Part shown: one piece after another, positions 8,261 to 17,629 of the stretch | Numbering within the stretch: the stretch's first letter is position 1 | How the letters are laid out: each line of letters opens with the position of its first letter | Assembly: GCA_010672965.1 (NCBI GenBank) | Contig: JAAHFN010000022.1 | Span: forward strand, 203,095 to 267,094 | From: Oscillatoria sp. SIO1A7 | Lineage (GTDB): Bacteria; Cyanobacteriota; Cyanobacteriia; Cyanobacteriales; Laspinemataceae | Reading direction: 5' to 3' | Length of the DNA stretch: 64,000 nucleotides | Position numbers and translations under genes: made by a program | Notes under the pieces: generated by a model | The model's input: only the letters and a program-made list of their open reading frames with translations | Told to the model about the DNA's origin: nothing | Database searches by the model: none

Positions 8261-8998
8261 CTAGCTGGCTTGAGCGCTTTCTGTTGTAACTGGGGTCGTA
8301 CTGGGAAGCTCCAAGCAATAACCCGCACCATAGACAGTTTTGATATAGCGAGGATGACGAGGATCCGGCTCCAGTTTGGTTCTTAGATGCCTAACATGGA
8401 CCCTGATAGTTTCGATATCATCATCGGGATCGTAACCCCAAACTTCCTTAAGAATTTCGCTCGGGGATACGGTTTGCCCGTGTCGCTGAAGCAAGCAGTG
8501 GAGAAGTTCAAACTCCAAGTGGGTTAATTTCACTACCCGAGTGAACCAAATCGCCTCAAATCGCTCGGGAATTAGGGTAAGCGGCCCATAGCTGAGGATT
8601 TCTGTATGTTTTGCAGCTTGGGGAATGCGGTCCGTGCGTCGCAACAGAGCCCGTACCCTTGCCAGCATTTCTTCTACTTCAAAAGGCTTAGTTAGATAAT
8701 CATCGGCGCCAGAGTTAAAGCCTTCTACTTTATCCTGGGTTTGCCCCAATGCTGTAAGCATCAGCACTGGTATATCTGCGGTGCGATCGTCTCGGCGCAG
8801 GCGTTGGCATACGGTGAATCCATCCACTCTAGGCAGCATCAAATCCAGCAGAATCAAATCGGGAATCAACTGGACGGCCAGGGCTTGACCTTTAATGCCA
8901 TCTTCGGCCTGGTGGACCTCATAACCGGCCATTTCCAGGTTTACGGCTACAAGTTCTGAAATTGCAGGGTCGTCATCAATGACGAGTATCCGAGGCAT
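8261..8998 (-). CDS. rpaA: Response regulator RpaA
   Basis: This OmpR-family regulator of 245 residues has a receiver domain (1-120) with acidic pocket D8-D10, phospho-acceptor D52 (LILLDLMLP) and K100-region FTKP-like [11 protein letters not shown] winged-helix output domain follows ([16 protein letters not shown] region to [10 protein letters not shown]). The sequence [20 protein letters not shown] and the helix [20 protein letters not shown] are diagnostic of RpaA. RpaA is the circadian-clock output regulator, phosphorylated by SasA, and also influences phycobilisome-photosystem coupling. The cognate kinase is not in the window. It is transcribed alone, convergent with the PEP-CTERM gene. 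Confidence 0.93.
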   Translation of the reverse strand: MPRILVIDDDPAISELVAVNLEMAGYEVHQAEDGIKGQALAVQLIPDLILLDLMLPRVDGFTVCQRLRRDDRTADIPVLMLTALGQTQDKVEGFNSGADDYLTKPFEVEEMLARVRALLRRTDRIPQAAKHTEILSYGPLTLIPERFEAIWFTRVVKLTHLEFELLHCLLQRHGQTVSPSEILKEVWGYDPDDDIETIRVHVRHLRTKLEPDPRHPRYIKTVYGAGYCLELPSTTPVTTESAQAS

Positions 8999-9120
8999 AA
9001 TAAAAAGCGTTTGCTATAGGTTTGTTTAAGGTTCTTTGCGAACCTTGAGGAGAATCTAAAGATTCCTGTACAGATTATAAGCAACAATTCTAAATTTTTC
9101 CCAAAGGATGTCGTAACTGC

Positions 9121-9264
9121 ATAGGGAATTGGGAATTGGGAATTGGGCATCGGGCATTGGGCATTGGGAATTGGGAATTGGGCATTGGGAAATTTGCTAC
9201 CCTGCTCCGAAAGCTCCCTGCTCCGAAAGCTCCCTGCTCCGAAAGCTCCCTGCTCCGAAAGCTT
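9121..9264. repeat. GGGAATT heptamers and a 16-bp tandem repeat
   Basis: 9121-9190 is a run of 7-bp units (GGGAATT / GGGCATT). 9200-9263 holds four copies of CCCTGCTCCGAAAGCT. Both lie between rpaA and mobA, and no gene is seen from 8999 to 9304. Confidence 0.9.
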
Positions 9265-9304
9265 TGTTAGGTCAAGCTGAATGCTGACCGCTGACTGCTT
9301 ATTG

Positions 9305-9889
9305 CTATAACAAGTCTTCATAACTATTACAGTTTCGTAACATTAGAGCTTCTTGGGAACGAACGGTTAGGGGCTTGACGGGAATTTCGGACAGCCAAGC
9401 TTGGAACGATCGCCCTCCAGCTTGGATGAAGCTTTCTAAGCGCGATCGCCCAGAGCGCCGATAGAAGCCGCACAAAGGCTCCCATCGGGTCCCCTGTCTG
9501 GGCACCAAAGCAATAATATTAGGTGGTAAATCCGGTAGCTGCCTCGCCCATTGCCCCAGAATCTCTGGCTGTAATGCTGGCAAATCGCAGGCCAAAAGCA
9601 AAACCCAATCTTCTTCAAGAATTGCGAGTCCTTCCGTTAATGCTATAAGCGGTCCTTGGCCTGGATGTGATTCCACAAGCCATTGATAGTCTCCGGTAAC
9701 AATTTCCCGATAGCGTTCTGGCCAAGGACTGAGGATAGATACTGACTGGCAACAATAAGCGGCGGCTAGACAAACTCGTTGCAACATGGGTTTGCCATCC
9801 CAAAGGATAAGAGCTTTATCTCGACCCATGCGAGAACTTTGGCCGCCAGCCAGAACTAAGGCAGCAATGGGGAATGGGGAATTGGGCAT
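9305..9889 (-). CDS. mobA: Molybdenum cofactor guanylyltransferase MobA
   Basis: MobA transfers GMP from GTP to molybdopterin to give the MGD cofactor. The product shows the nucleotide-binding signature LVLAGGQSSRMGRDKAL near its N-terminus and the metal-binding region LLACDLPALQPE, and is of normal length. An open frame extends upstream to 10048, but that extension is made of GGGCATT and CTTTTCACTT repeats. I therefore place the start near ATG 9889 (MPNSPFPIAALVLAGG, 194 residues), even though that Met also lies in the repeat and no clear ribosome site is present. moaE, another cofactor gene, is 18 kb away. Confidence 0.82.
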   Translation of the reverse strand: MPNSPFPIAALVLAGGQSSRMGRDKALILWDGKPMLQRVCLAAAYCCQSVSILSPWPERYREIVTGDYQWLVESHPGQGPLIALTEGLAILEEDWVLLLACDLPALQPEILGQWARQLPDLPPNIIALVPRQGTRWEPLCGFYRRSGRSRLESFIQAGGRSFQAWLSEIPVKPLTVRSQEALMLRNCNSYEDLL

Positions 9890-9908
9890 TGGGCATTGGG
9901 CATTGGAA
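9868..9908. repeat. GGGCATT/GGGAATT heptamer run at mobA 5' end
   Basis: Seven-bp units overlap the likely mobA start, so repeat-number change could alter its N-terminus or its upstream region. Confidence 0.7.
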
Positions 9909-10028
9909 CCGGGCGATCGGGGCAGAGGGGCAGGGGAGACAAGGGTACAAGAGGACCTTCGGAGCAAGGTTACAAGGGGACCTTCGTAAGAAGGAAAGCT
10001 AAATAGTGAATAGTGAATAATTGGGTTT

Positions 10029-10110
10029 CTTAACTTTTCACTTTTCACTTTTCACTTTTCACTTTCCCAATTCCCCATTCCCAATTCCCCATTCCCATTC
10101 CCCATTCCTA
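10029..10110. repeat. CTTTTCACTT and CCCCATT tandem runs
   Basis: CTTTTCACTT repeated about four times is followed by CCCAATT/CCCCATT heptamers ending at the stop of the TrpD-like gene. The 60-bp gap to the mobA upstream region consists only of this. Confidence 0.85.
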
Positions 10111-11148
10111 TACAGAACCTATGGCTTGGTTTAATTCCTGGAGTTTCAGAGCGACTTTTCCGCTAGCGAGCAAAGTTTCTGCGGTGGCGAAACCCTCTTC
10201 TAGACTGGAGGCGAGGCCAAAACGCCAAAGGTAAAAGCCACCATTCCACAGAGCAGACTGCATCAGTTGTGAGGGTTGGCCTTGGAGGAGGGCTTGCAGA
10301 TTTTCTAGCAGTTCGGCGGTAGAACTCAGAGGCGGGTTGTGGCCGCCAAAGCCGTAGTCGCGGGGGTTGAGGTGCAGGCGATCGAACTTATTATTGTTTA
10401 TCAAACCAACGATCGCAGTACGCTCCCGGGGCAAATCGCAACTGCCTTCTAATCCTTTGACGGTGGTAAAATTCTCAACTCCATGTAGGGCTAAGGCGTC
10501 TCGGAGCATATTTTCCGTTGGAGGATGAACAAAACCGGCCGCGATATGGTGTGGAGCAGCAACCGGCGCCCAAATTAATTCCATTGTCGCTAGAGGCGGA
10601 CGCTTGCCAATTTGGTCTCGGTAGGGTACGAGGCTGGCGGCTGGGCTAAAATGCTTGGGAAGATAAACAAAAGCCAGACCCGTTTTTGCCAAAACATTTT
10701 GGACTTCTGGAAGGGATAGGGTCGTCCAGTCTGCTCCCAAGCCTTGCCAGATCTCGATCGCCGGAATGCCGTATTTGGTGGGCATACGATCGCCCCCATG
10801 CATTACCACTGGTTGTCCCGCCGCCGCCAGAAGTAGGGCCACAATTGCAGTGACGGGAGCCGTGCGCGATCGTCCGTCGTAGGGACAGCCCAAAACAACA
10901 ACCGGACTGGAATCCACCGGCTGCAATTGCGGACCGAGTTCGTAATAAGCATCGAGCATTCCCGCCAGTTCTTCCCCTGTGGGGCGCTTGATCCTGTGGG
11001 CAATCAAAAATGCACCTATCTGTGCTGGCGTTGCAAGTGAGAGCAGCATCATCCGCATTGCTTCGGCTGCTTCTTGACGATTCAAGCTTTCGCCGGTGTG
11101 GACGCCACTGCCTATTTTTTTGAGAAGTTCTCGGAAAGCGTTGCTCAT
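10108..11148 (-). CDS. TrpD-like (anthranilate phosphoribosyltransferase family) protein
   Basis: The 346-residue product has the nucleoside phosphorylase/phosphoribosyltransferase fold. It has a helical N-domain (LLKKIGSGVHTGESLNRQEA, typical of TrpD), an alpha/beta core and VKGLEGSCDLP. The PRPP loop, GTGGD in true TrpD, reads GCPYDGRSRTAPV here, so tryptophan synthesis is unlikely to be its role. Cyanobacteria commonly carry such a TrpD2-type paralogue of unclear substrate; E. coli YbiB of this group binds nucleic acid. It stands alone between mobA and a LysR gene with no tryptophan genes nearby. No clear ribosome site precedes ATG 11148. Confidence 0.8.
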   Translation of the reverse strand: MSNAFRELLKKIGSGVHTGESLNRQEAAEAMRMMLLSLATPAQIGAFLIAHRIKRPTGEELAGMLDAYYELGPQLQPVDSSPVVVLGCPYDGRSRTAPVTAIVALLLAAAGQPVVMHGGDRMPTKYGIPAIEIWQGLGADWTTLSLPEVQNVLAKTGLAFVYLPKHFSPAASLVPYRDQIGKRPPLATMELIWAPVAAPHHIAAGFVHPPTENMLRDALALHGVENFTTVKGLEGSCDLPRERTAIVGLINNNKFDRLHLNPRDYGFGGHNPPLSSTAELLENLQALLQGQPSQLMQSALWNGGFYLWRFGLASSLEEGFATAETLLASGKVALKLQELNQAIGSV

Positions 11149-11309
11149 GGAAATGCTGGAAATGCGGAAAAAGGCCGATTAAGAGCAGGTAATGGGGTTG
11201 CGTTAGGATAACACGCCCTTTTCGAGACTACAGTCTCCTTGGCTTCTCTATAAAATATTCAATGTATTAGCTCGAATTTTAAATTGCAATTAGCGAATAG
11301 AACTATATC

Positions 11310-11460
11310 GGGGTGTGGGGGGACCGGGAGATAAGGGGACAAGGAGACCGGGAGACCGGGAGACTGGGGGACCTTCGGGACAAGGGGACTTGGGAGATGG
11401 AGACAGGGGGACTTGGGGACTTGGGGACTTGGGGGAGATGGAGACCGGGGGACCGAAATA
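11310..11460. repeat. GGGGACTTGGGGAC / GGAGACCGG tandem tract
   Basis: A purine-rich tract of about 10-bp units lies between the LysR gene's end and the TrpD-like gene's start. The rest of 11149-11587 holds only dispersed repeats, including TTGAATTTTGAATT runs near 11530. No gene is seen. Confidence 0.85.
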
Positions 11461-11587
11461 AAAAAAGGAGCCCTTTGCGAACCTATGCCCTCCGGGCAGG
11501 CGAAGCCAAAGGCAGGCTCAGGGCTCAAAAGCATTTTGAATTTTGAATTTTGAATTTTGAATTTTGAATTTTAAATTCCGCGCAGCA

Positions 11588-12547
11588 CTAGCTAGCCGCT
11601 AATGGCTGTTGGCCGTTGGAGTATTGATATTGGCCGAAATCGGTTGGTTTCAACTTGCGGACAAGCTGCCAGAAATGTTCTATGGGGGGAATTTGCAATC
11701 GATCGCGAGTTGTCACCATTGCGACTTGGCGATAAGAGCGAGGATTTCCCGTCGAACTGCTAGCGAGCGATCGCACTGCTAGAGTTGAATCGGCGATCGC
11801 TTCTACTAATGCTGACTCCGGTAGTAGCGCCACCATTTCTCCCAGGCGAACCACTCCTCGAAAGGCATCTGGGGTATTTAACTCCATTGCGGCATCCAGA
11901 GTCATGCCCTGTTTCGTAAATAAGTCTTGTACCAAGCGCTGCATCCCATAGCCATCCTTGAATACCACTTGCGGATAATGGGCTAATTCCGACCAAGGTA
12001 CTTGTTTATACCTAGCTAGAGGATGGTTGGCTGCCATCAACACTTTGATATCTTCTTCATATAATATTTCCACTACCATCTCTGGGCCTGTGGTTAAAAA
12101 CCGATTGTTCATTACAATCGCTACATCCACCAGACCGTCTTTGAGAACTTTCAAGGCGCGATCGCTTCCCAAAGCCGTTACCCGTAACTGGACTTCAGAA
12201 TAGTTCTGACAAAATTCCTGTAGCACTGGGGGCAAGTAATAAGCACAAACAGAGTGAATAGCTGCCACGCAGAGTTCTGGCTGCTTGCCCGCCAACAAGT
12301 CTGCTAATTCTTCCTGTGCCTTATCCCACTCCTGACAGATTTTGCGCGCCCGAGGCAAAAACCGCTCTCCTCCCAGGGTCATCTTGGCCCCTGCTGTCCG
12401 ATGAAACAGGGGCAATCCCACTTGCGATTCTAATCCTTGGATTTGCCGACTGATAGTCGATTGGGTGAATCCACACCGGCGGGCAGCTTGCTGAAAGCTA
12501 CCGGTTTCCGCAACAGCGAGAAAGGCTTGCAATTGCTCTAGGCGCAT
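11588..12547 (-). CDS. LysR-family transcriptional regulator (PacR-like)
   Basis: This 319-residue protein has an N-terminal winged HTH (LQAFLAVAETGSFQQAARRCG, with TQSTISRQIQGLE as recognition region). A LysR substrate-binding domain runs from about residue 90 to 300. The N-terminus MRLEQLQAFLAVAETGSFQQ and the stretch LRVTALGSDRALKVLKDGL resemble the Anabaena PacR (All3953) group, which regulates carbon assimilation. I cannot exclude another cyanobacterial LysR such as NdhR/CmpR or RbcR relatives, so no symbol is given. It has no divergent partner close by, which is unusual for LysR genes. No strong ribosome site is seen before ATG 12547. Confidence 0.85.
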   Translation of the reverse strand: MRLEQLQAFLAVAETGSFQQAARRCGFTQSTISRQIQGLESQVGLPLFHRTAGAKMTLGGERFLPRARKICQEWDKAQEELADLLAGKQPELCVAAIHSVCAYYLPPVLQEFCQNYSEVQLRVTALGSDRALKVLKDGLVDVAIVMNNRFLTTGPEMVVEILYEEDIKVLMAANHPLARYKQVPWSELAHYPQVVFKDGYGMQRLVQDLFTKQGMTLDAAMELNTPDAFRGVVRLGEMVALLPESALVEAIADSTLAVRSLASSSTGNPRSYRQVAMVTTRDRLQIPPIEHFWQLVRKLKPTDFGQYQYSNGQQPLAAS

Positions 12548-12941
12548 GGTGGTGTTGTCTCGATCGCATTTATATCTGTCACCTTAACCAATTTGCATAT
12601 AGCATTTCGTACCCTTTGATACAGTTCCCCGATTCGCACTATATATATTCGTCTCTTTTTATTTTTATATAATCTGTTAACAATCTGTTTAAATAAAATA
12701 CGAGGTATTTATCCTGTGTCTTTTCTTGTTCCCAGCCGTCGCTGAAGATAGCTGAAGATTCGATAGCATTGCACCTACTTAAGATAGTTGAGGACAAAGG
12801 GTTTGTAGGGGCGTAGGCTCCGCCCTATGCCCTCCGGGCGGCTAGACTCATAGGGAATTGGTCTTATAAGGTTGTCTATAGATAGGGTAGAGCAGGGCAA
12901 GCTTGTCGCAAGCTTGTCTTATCAATCAGGTTCTAAAAAAA
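12548..12941. other. Intergenic region, no gene seen
   Basis: AT-rich promoter-like DNA upstream of the LysR gene (12560-12720), then dispersed repeats (GTAGGGGCGTAGGCTCCGCC near 12806, and GCAAGCTTGTCGCAAGCTTG at about 12898). Confidence 0.4.
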
Positions 12942-12983
12942 CAAGATAGGGACAAATCTTCTCAACGACTTGTCCCTATCTTG
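12942..12983 (-). terminator. Rho-independent terminator of the porin gene
   Basis: A perfect 14-bp stem (CAAGATAGGGACAA / TTGTCCCTATCTTG) with a 14-nt loop is followed on the minus strand by seven T residues. It lies 70 bp after the porin stop. Confidence 0.8.
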
Positions 12984-13053
12984 GGAATGCTTAATACAAT
13001 AGATAGCTTAGGAAAAGTCGGGACAGGCGAGACGCCTGCCCTACGGGAGAACT

Positions 13054-14799
13054 TTAGAACTTAAACGTCGTTCTCAAAGTACCGATAACAACATCATTAT
13101 TATTGTTGTCTTGATTGGGAGCAGTCAGCCAGATAAAACCGGGAGTAATGGCGATATTCTTGGTCATCTGATACTTGTAGAAACCTTCTATATGCAAAGG
13201 AGTATCGTCGGGAAAAGTAGGATCGCCAGGAATGTCGAGGTCGGTTAGATGGGGTTCGGCTCCAACAACCAGACCGCCTACGCTACCTTTCTTGCCCAAA
13301 TCCGGCATAGCGAGAGTGACGGCGTAGTTCCAAATATCTGCATCTCCCAAGCCAATTAAACGAGCGCTGGTTTTGCCAACCCAGCCGCCCAGTATCAAAT
13401 TGGGGGTGAGTTTCAGAGAAGTTTGCACGCCATAGGAATTGCTAGAAACTGGGGTAGAGGGAACGTTGAGGGAACTCAAATTGAGATTGCCTAGATTGGT
13501 GCCCGTACCGCCGAAGCCAAAGCGCCGATCGCTGCCATCATAGCCGTTGATGTAAGTCAAACCCAACTTGACGCGATCGCCTGCATTAATAACCAACTGA
13601 GCCAAGGCCGAATAGTTGCCATTAAAGAGGCCATCTCCCTGCCTGGAAAACTGAGCTTCATTGGCCAAGTAACCGACATCAAACTCTACCGCTTCGTTGA
13701 ACTTGTACTTAAAGCCAATACCTTTACCGCCGAGATTGAAGCGAAAAATAGGATTGCGCTCCCCAAAGCGAGAGAGAGCGCCGCCGCCGCCGCCACCAGC
13801 TTCAAGGAAAGGATTCAGAGTAGGTGCATAAAAATGGTGACCGCCCACATTGGCAAAAATTCTGGCAGTTAAATTTTCCGAAACCGGCATTATATAATGC
13901 AGCACGTTTAAATTAACCACATTATTGTTTGCTCCGTCAAAAGCGAAGCGCCCTTCATTCGTACCTATTTCCCCTCGGAAAGAAGGCCCAAAGTTGCCAA
14001 ATTCTAGACGGGTAATCAGCTTGTCTTTGCCGGTGAAACTGCTGACAAAGTTGAGACGAACTTTTTGAGAGAAGACAGTTTGGGCATCGCTATCCTCTCC
14101 AAAAGCATTGGCTAGAGCCCAAGTGGCTTCCCCAACGAGTTTGGTCGTGGTCGAAAATTGATTGGCTTCTAATTCTGCAGTCCGCACTTCTAGGCCGTCA
14201 ACCCGAGCCCGCATGGTAGCCAGTTCGGCGGCAAATTCTTCTTGTAGGCGGGCTATGACATCTAGGTCCCCGGAGCCTATTTCGGAGGTCGCTTCTTCTA
14301 TAAAACGCTGCATTACGTTCATGCAAGCATCTAAAGAAGCGGCAAATTCGTAGCGGGTCATGGCTCGATTGCCTCGATAGGTGCCATCCCGATAGGCCAG
14401 AAGACAGCCGTAGCGTTCTGCCAGACCTCTCAGGGCACTATAGGCCCAGTCAGTGGGCCGCACGTCGCTGAGTTCGTTGACAGAATTAACCTCAAATAGG
14501 GGATCTTCTCCTTGCAGGGAGAGATTGACTGGGTTGTATTCCTCTATTTGTTCCAGCAAATCAAGAGGTTGCTCCTGTGCTGCTCCCTCTGGCAGGAAAG
14601 ATTCGCTCTTCGAGGGCTCTAGGCCAGCGGTTTCTATTTCTGAAAGCTGCACTGGGGTGCCGGCCTGTGAGGCTATTGTGCTTGTAGGTTGGGGTTCCTC
14701 GCTGGCAAGGGCAGAGGTTCCCAGAAATAGGGTTGCTCCTAGGGTTGCTCCTAGGGTTGCTGGCTTGGTTAGCCAATAAATCTGAGATCTTTTGGACAT
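13054..14799 (-). CDS. SLH-OprB iron-uptake porin
   Basis: This 581-residue outer-membrane protein has a signal peptide (to LASEE, about residue 34). One SLH domain follows (VRPTDWAYSALRGLAERYGC through MTRYEFAASL) that binds the pyruvylated cell-wall polymer. Next is a short coiled coil (IARLQEEFAAELATMRARVD), and then an OprB-type beta-barrel ending in the terminal aromatic FKF. This is the usual cyanobacterial Som/iron-uptake porin, which admits ions and small solutes. I start at ATG 14799 because GAGG lies 7 nt upstream; an ATG 21 nt earlier has no such site. The signal peptide carries LGATLGATLF, encoded by a short tandem repeat. A strong terminator follows. Confidence 0.9.
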   Translation of the reverse strand: MSKRSQIYWLTKPATLGATLGATLFLGTSALASEEPQPTSTIASQAGTPVQLSEIETAGLEPSKSESFLPEGAAQEQPLDLLEQIEEYNPVNLSLQGEDPLFEVNSVNELSDVRPTDWAYSALRGLAERYGCLLAYRDGTYRGNRAMTRYEFAASLDACMNVMQRFIEEATSEIGSGDLDVIARLQEEFAAELATMRARVDGLEVRTAELEANQFSTTTKLVGEATWALANAFGEDSDAQTVFSQKVRLNFVSSFTGKDKLITRLEFGNFGPSFRGEIGTNEGRFAFDGANNNVVNLNVLHYIMPVSENLTARIFANVGGHHFYAPTLNPFLEAGGGGGGALSRFGERNPIFRFNLGGKGIGFKYKFNEAVEFDVGYLANEAQFSRQGDGLFNGNYSALAQLVINAGDRVKLGLTYINGYDGSDRRFGFGGTGTNLGNLNLSSLNVPSTPVSSNSYGVQTSLKLTPNLILGGWVGKTSARLIGLGDADIWNYAVTLAMPDLGKKGSVGGLVVGAEPHLTDLDIPGDPTFPDDTPLHIEGFYKYQMTKNIAITPGFIWLTAPNQDNNNNDVVIGTLRTTFKF

Positions 14800-15267
14800 A
14801 GGTTTCCTCACTCGTCTCACACCGATGAAAAAGAATCCATACCAGCATTGCCAGTACGGAAAGGATTGGCAAAACTCTTTGGAGCCTGAGTTTTAACCAG
14901 ATATTAACCTCTTTTATACCAAATCGACCGCGATCGCTCCCTAGATCCCTTAAATAGGCGACTAATTCAGAGGGGTCCTAGAGCTTAGGGATTGGGCAGA
15001 TGCAATATTAGATATTAGATGCGCTTTATTAGCTACTTTTTTTGTATCAATGGCTGCTATCTCTCTAGCGCCAATGCAAAAAGCGAATTTATTTTTAACG
15101 GAATCGGGATATGCTGTTGTTTTTTATGTTTGCCCGAAGCGATCGCACAAACCCGGTTTTTTGAAAAAAACCGGGTTTCTCAGGGCAGCGCGATCGTGCA
15201 AACCCGGTAACTTCTGCGCGCACTGGGTTCCTCAGATAGATATTTCCCTAAACCCCACACCCTTGCC
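14800..15267. other. Porin upstream region and dispersed repeats
   Basis: It holds the porin leader and, at about 15148-15235, two copies of AAACCCGG inverted repeats (stem AAACCCGGTTTTTT / AAAAAACCGGGTTT) typical of dispersed cyanobacterial palindromes. No gene is seen. Confidence 0.5.
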
Positions 15268-15825
15268 CTACAAATTGGTAAATACATTTATAGCTCTGAC
15301 AAGAGCTTCTGGATTGCCAGAGCCGATTAAAATTTTTTCGCCGTTAGCTAGTTCTAATTGAACCCCGCGATCGCCGCTGACATTGTAAGCCTTTCCTTGA
15401 GATCCATATCTAATTCCCCAACCGCCGTATTCTCGTAGAGGATGATATTGTCTTACTTGACAGCGAACGATATTATTGAAAGGTATTAAAATCGGAGCAA
15501 ACAGTAAGGGATAAAAACTTATATATAATCCATCGGTGCGGACTTCGGCAATAAGTGCAGCGATATAGAACAGAATCGGAAACAGAATGCCAAAAATTAT
15601 GCCAAATAAAATTAAAATCAGATTTAGAATCCAATTCTGTGCCCAGCTCGACCCGACAAAAAAAGGTGTTGCGGCAGCAGTTAGGGCAGCTAGAGAACTA
15701 AAAAGCAGCACTACCCAAATCCAAGGTTGACGGAACTGCTGCACCTCCCGGTATAGTAGAGTTGTGTTAATCCGATCGTTCATGCTGACTTGGGCTGCCC
15801 TTCGTACCCATCCCAGTTTCTGCAT
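15268..15825 (-). CDS. Two-helix membrane protein, DUF6141-like
   Basis: The 185-residue product has two hydrophobic segments (WIWVVLLFSSLAALTAAA, about residues 35-55, and ILNLILILFGIIFGILF with its continuation, about 65-95). A soluble C-terminal domain follows, with REYGGWGIRYG and AYNVSGDRGVQLEL. That domain resembles DUF6141, a PH-like fold next to membrane helices, of unknown function. ATG 15825 is chosen because AAGGAG lies 6 nt before it; the ATG 6 nt upstream sits on the ribosome site. No operon partner. The name is a family resemblance only. Confidence 0.7.
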   Translation of the reverse strand: MQKLGWVRRAAQVSMNDRINTTLLYREVQQFRQPWIWVVLLFSSLAALTAAATPFFVGSSWAQNWILNLILILFGIIFGILFPILFYIAALIAEVRTDGLYISFYPLLFAPILIPFNNIVRCQVRQYHPLREYGGWGIRYGSQGKAYNVSGDRGVQLELANGEKILIGSGNPEALVRAINVFTNL

Positions 15826-15927
15826 CGCCATCTCCTTTCTTTTGTTGGCCGGGACTTACAGTTTTTGTCCTGAAAACGGGCGATCGCATATATTGTTCAA
15901 ATATTAGCCGTAGCCCTAGAGTAGGGT

Positions 15928-16105
15928 GTGTGTGGGGTGTGGGGTTTAGGCAAAGAGAGATGGGGGAGGGTGGGGAATGCGGGGAGTGTGGAGAGGATGG
16001 GGGAATGACTGAAGAAAATTCTCCCCAAGTCCCCAAGTCCCCAAGTCCCCAAGTCCCAAGTACCCAAGTACCCAAGTACCCAAGTACCCAAGTCCCACAC
16101 CAATG
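15928..16105. repeat. GTGGGGAATG tract and CAAGTCCC tandem run
   Basis: A G-rich tract (15928-16008) is followed by CCAAGTCCC/CAAGTACC 8-9 bp units (16020-16100). The region 15826-16614 otherwise contains dispersed repeats and the C-rich tract at 16490-16550. No gene is seen before trpS. Confidence 0.85.
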
Positions 16106-16399
16106 GCAGTCCCAAAACCTACCGTAGCCCTAACTTCCCGAAGGTTTAGCTTGGACCGCTAGCAACGGCTTACCGAAATAAAAGATATATAGAAATGAAT
16201 TCTTAAGCACCATCATCCAAGACCTGCTGCACCATTAAAGTCCCAGAAATTATGGGAGGCGATCGCGGGAAATTAAGCGATCGCCCTCGATCTACGACCC
16301 CAGTAATTAATATTATTCCCAAATCCCGAAGAAATCTTGCAACTTCAAAAGCATTTTCATGCCAAGCCAAATGCCAATACTTGCTACCATATAGCCGGA

Positions 16400-16555
16400 G
16401 CAGGGACTGTGGGAGGTGTGGGGGGTATGGGGGGTGTGGGAGGCCGCCTACGAGGCCGCCTACGAGGTGTGGGAAGAATTAAACAAAATTGTCCTCTCCC
16501 CACAGTCCCCCCTCTCCCCACAGTCCTCCCTCTCCCCACACTCCCCACAGCCTTT
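16400..16555. repeat. GGTGTGGGGGG / CCCCACAGTCC low-complexity pair
   Basis: G-rich units at 16403-16475, including GGCCGCCTACGA twice, and C-rich CCCACAGTCC(C/T) units at 16494-16550 are inverted relative to each other. An open frame across it would add a spurious proline/serine extension to TrpS. Confidence 0.8.
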
Positions 16556-16614
16556 TTAAGCAAGGGGGGTGTTTGGCGAAATCTCCCGTTGAAGCAATCT
16601 TGGTAAGAGAAAGT

Positions 16615-17625
16615 ATGGGTAAAAAGCGCGTTCTTTCAGGGGTTCAGCCCACTGGCAATCTACATCTGGGTAACTATTTAGGGGCCATTAGAAACTGGGT
16701 GGAAGGGCAGGACGAATATGAAAACTTTTTTTGCGTGGTGGATTTGCATGCGATTACGGTGCCCCACAACCCAGCAACTCTGGCACAAGACACCTACACA
16801 ATTGCGGCGCTATATCTGGCCTGCGGTATCGATTTAGAGAATTCTACTATTTTCGTGCAGTCCCACATCCCGGCTCATAGCGAACTTATGTGGCTGCTCA
16901 ATTGCATTACTCCCCTGAACTGGCTGGAGTCGATGATCCAATATAAGGAGAAGGCAGTCAAGCAGGGGGAAAATGTTAGCGTTGGCTTGCTGGATTATCC
17001 GGTGCTGATGGCTGCAGATATATTGCTGTACCAAGCGGACAAAGTGCCAGTGGGGGAAGACCAAAAGCAACATATAGAACTGACTCGGGATATTGCCGTT
17101 AGGATTAACCATCAATTTGGCAAGAAAAAAAAGCCGGTGCTGAAACTGCCAGAGCCGCTGATTCGCCAAGATGGGGCGCGGGTGATGAGCTTGACCGATG
17201 GCACGCGCAAAATGTCTAAGTCCGATCCTTCGGATATGAGTCGGATTAATTTGCTCGATTCCCCAGAGGCGATCGCCAAAAAAATTAAGCGCTGCAAAAC
17301 CGATCTGGTTCGCGGCTTGGCTTTCGACGATCCAGAACGACCGGAATGCCATAACCTCCTGAGTATCTATATGCTCCTGAGTGGCAAAACTAAGGAAGAG
17401 GTGACTGCAGAATGCCAAGATCTAGGCTGGGGGCAATTTAAACCCTTGCTGACGGAAGCAACTATTGCCGCTCTCAAGCCAATTCAGGAAAAATATCAGG
17501 CGGTGATGGACGATCGCTCTTATTTAGAGTCGGTGCTACGCTCCGGCCGGGAAAGAGCTGAGGCGATCGCTAACGAAACCCTCCATAATGTGAAAACCGC
17601 CCTCGGTTACTCGATACCCCTTTGA
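16615..17625 (+). CDS. trpS: Tryptophanyl-tRNA synthetase
   Basis: This class I aminoacyl-tRNA synthetase charges tRNA-Trp. The 336-residue product has the HIGH-equivalent TGNLHLGN (residues 13-20), the tryptophan pocket region and KMSKS in GTRKMSKSDPSD, with the normal length of bacterial TrpS. The frame is open upstream to 16489, but that part is translated from CCCCACAGTCC repeats. ATG 16615 opens directly at the conserved KKRVLSGVQPTGNLHLG. No strong ribosome site is visible (AGAGAAAGT). It is followed by a GTGGGGAG tract. Confidence 0.96.
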   Translation: MGKKRVLSGVQPTGNLHLGNYLGAIRNWVEGQDEYENFFCVVDLHAITVPHNPATLAQDTYTIAALYLACGIDLENSTIFVQSHIPAHSELMWLLNCITPLNWLESMIQYKEKAVKQGENVSVGLLDYPVLMAADILLYQADKVPVGEDQKQHIELTRDIAVRINHQFGKKKKPVLKLPEPLIRQDGARVMSLTDGTRKMSKSDPSDMSRINLLDSPEAIAKKIKRCKTDLVRGLAFDDPERPECHNLLSIYMLLSGKTKEEVTAECQDLGWGQFKPLLTEATIAALKPIQEKYQAVMDDRSYLESVLRSGRERAEAIANETLHNVKTALGYSIPL

Positions 17626-17629
17626 CTGG

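Noticed and set aside
8947-9321. 124-codon frame on the minus strand
   Set aside because: It is made of heptamer and 16-bp tandem repeats and overlaps the rpaA start.
9890-10048. N-terminal extension of MobA
   Set aside because: It is repeat-derived, and MobA proteins begin shortly before LVLAGG.
15140-15235. AAACCCGG hairpins as a riboswitch or terminator
   Set aside because: No aptamer features and no correctly placed T-tract; they look like dispersed palindromes.
16489-16614. N-terminal extension of TrpS
   Set aside because: A proline/serine stretch from CCCCACAGTCC repeats; TrpS begins at the KKRVLSG strand.
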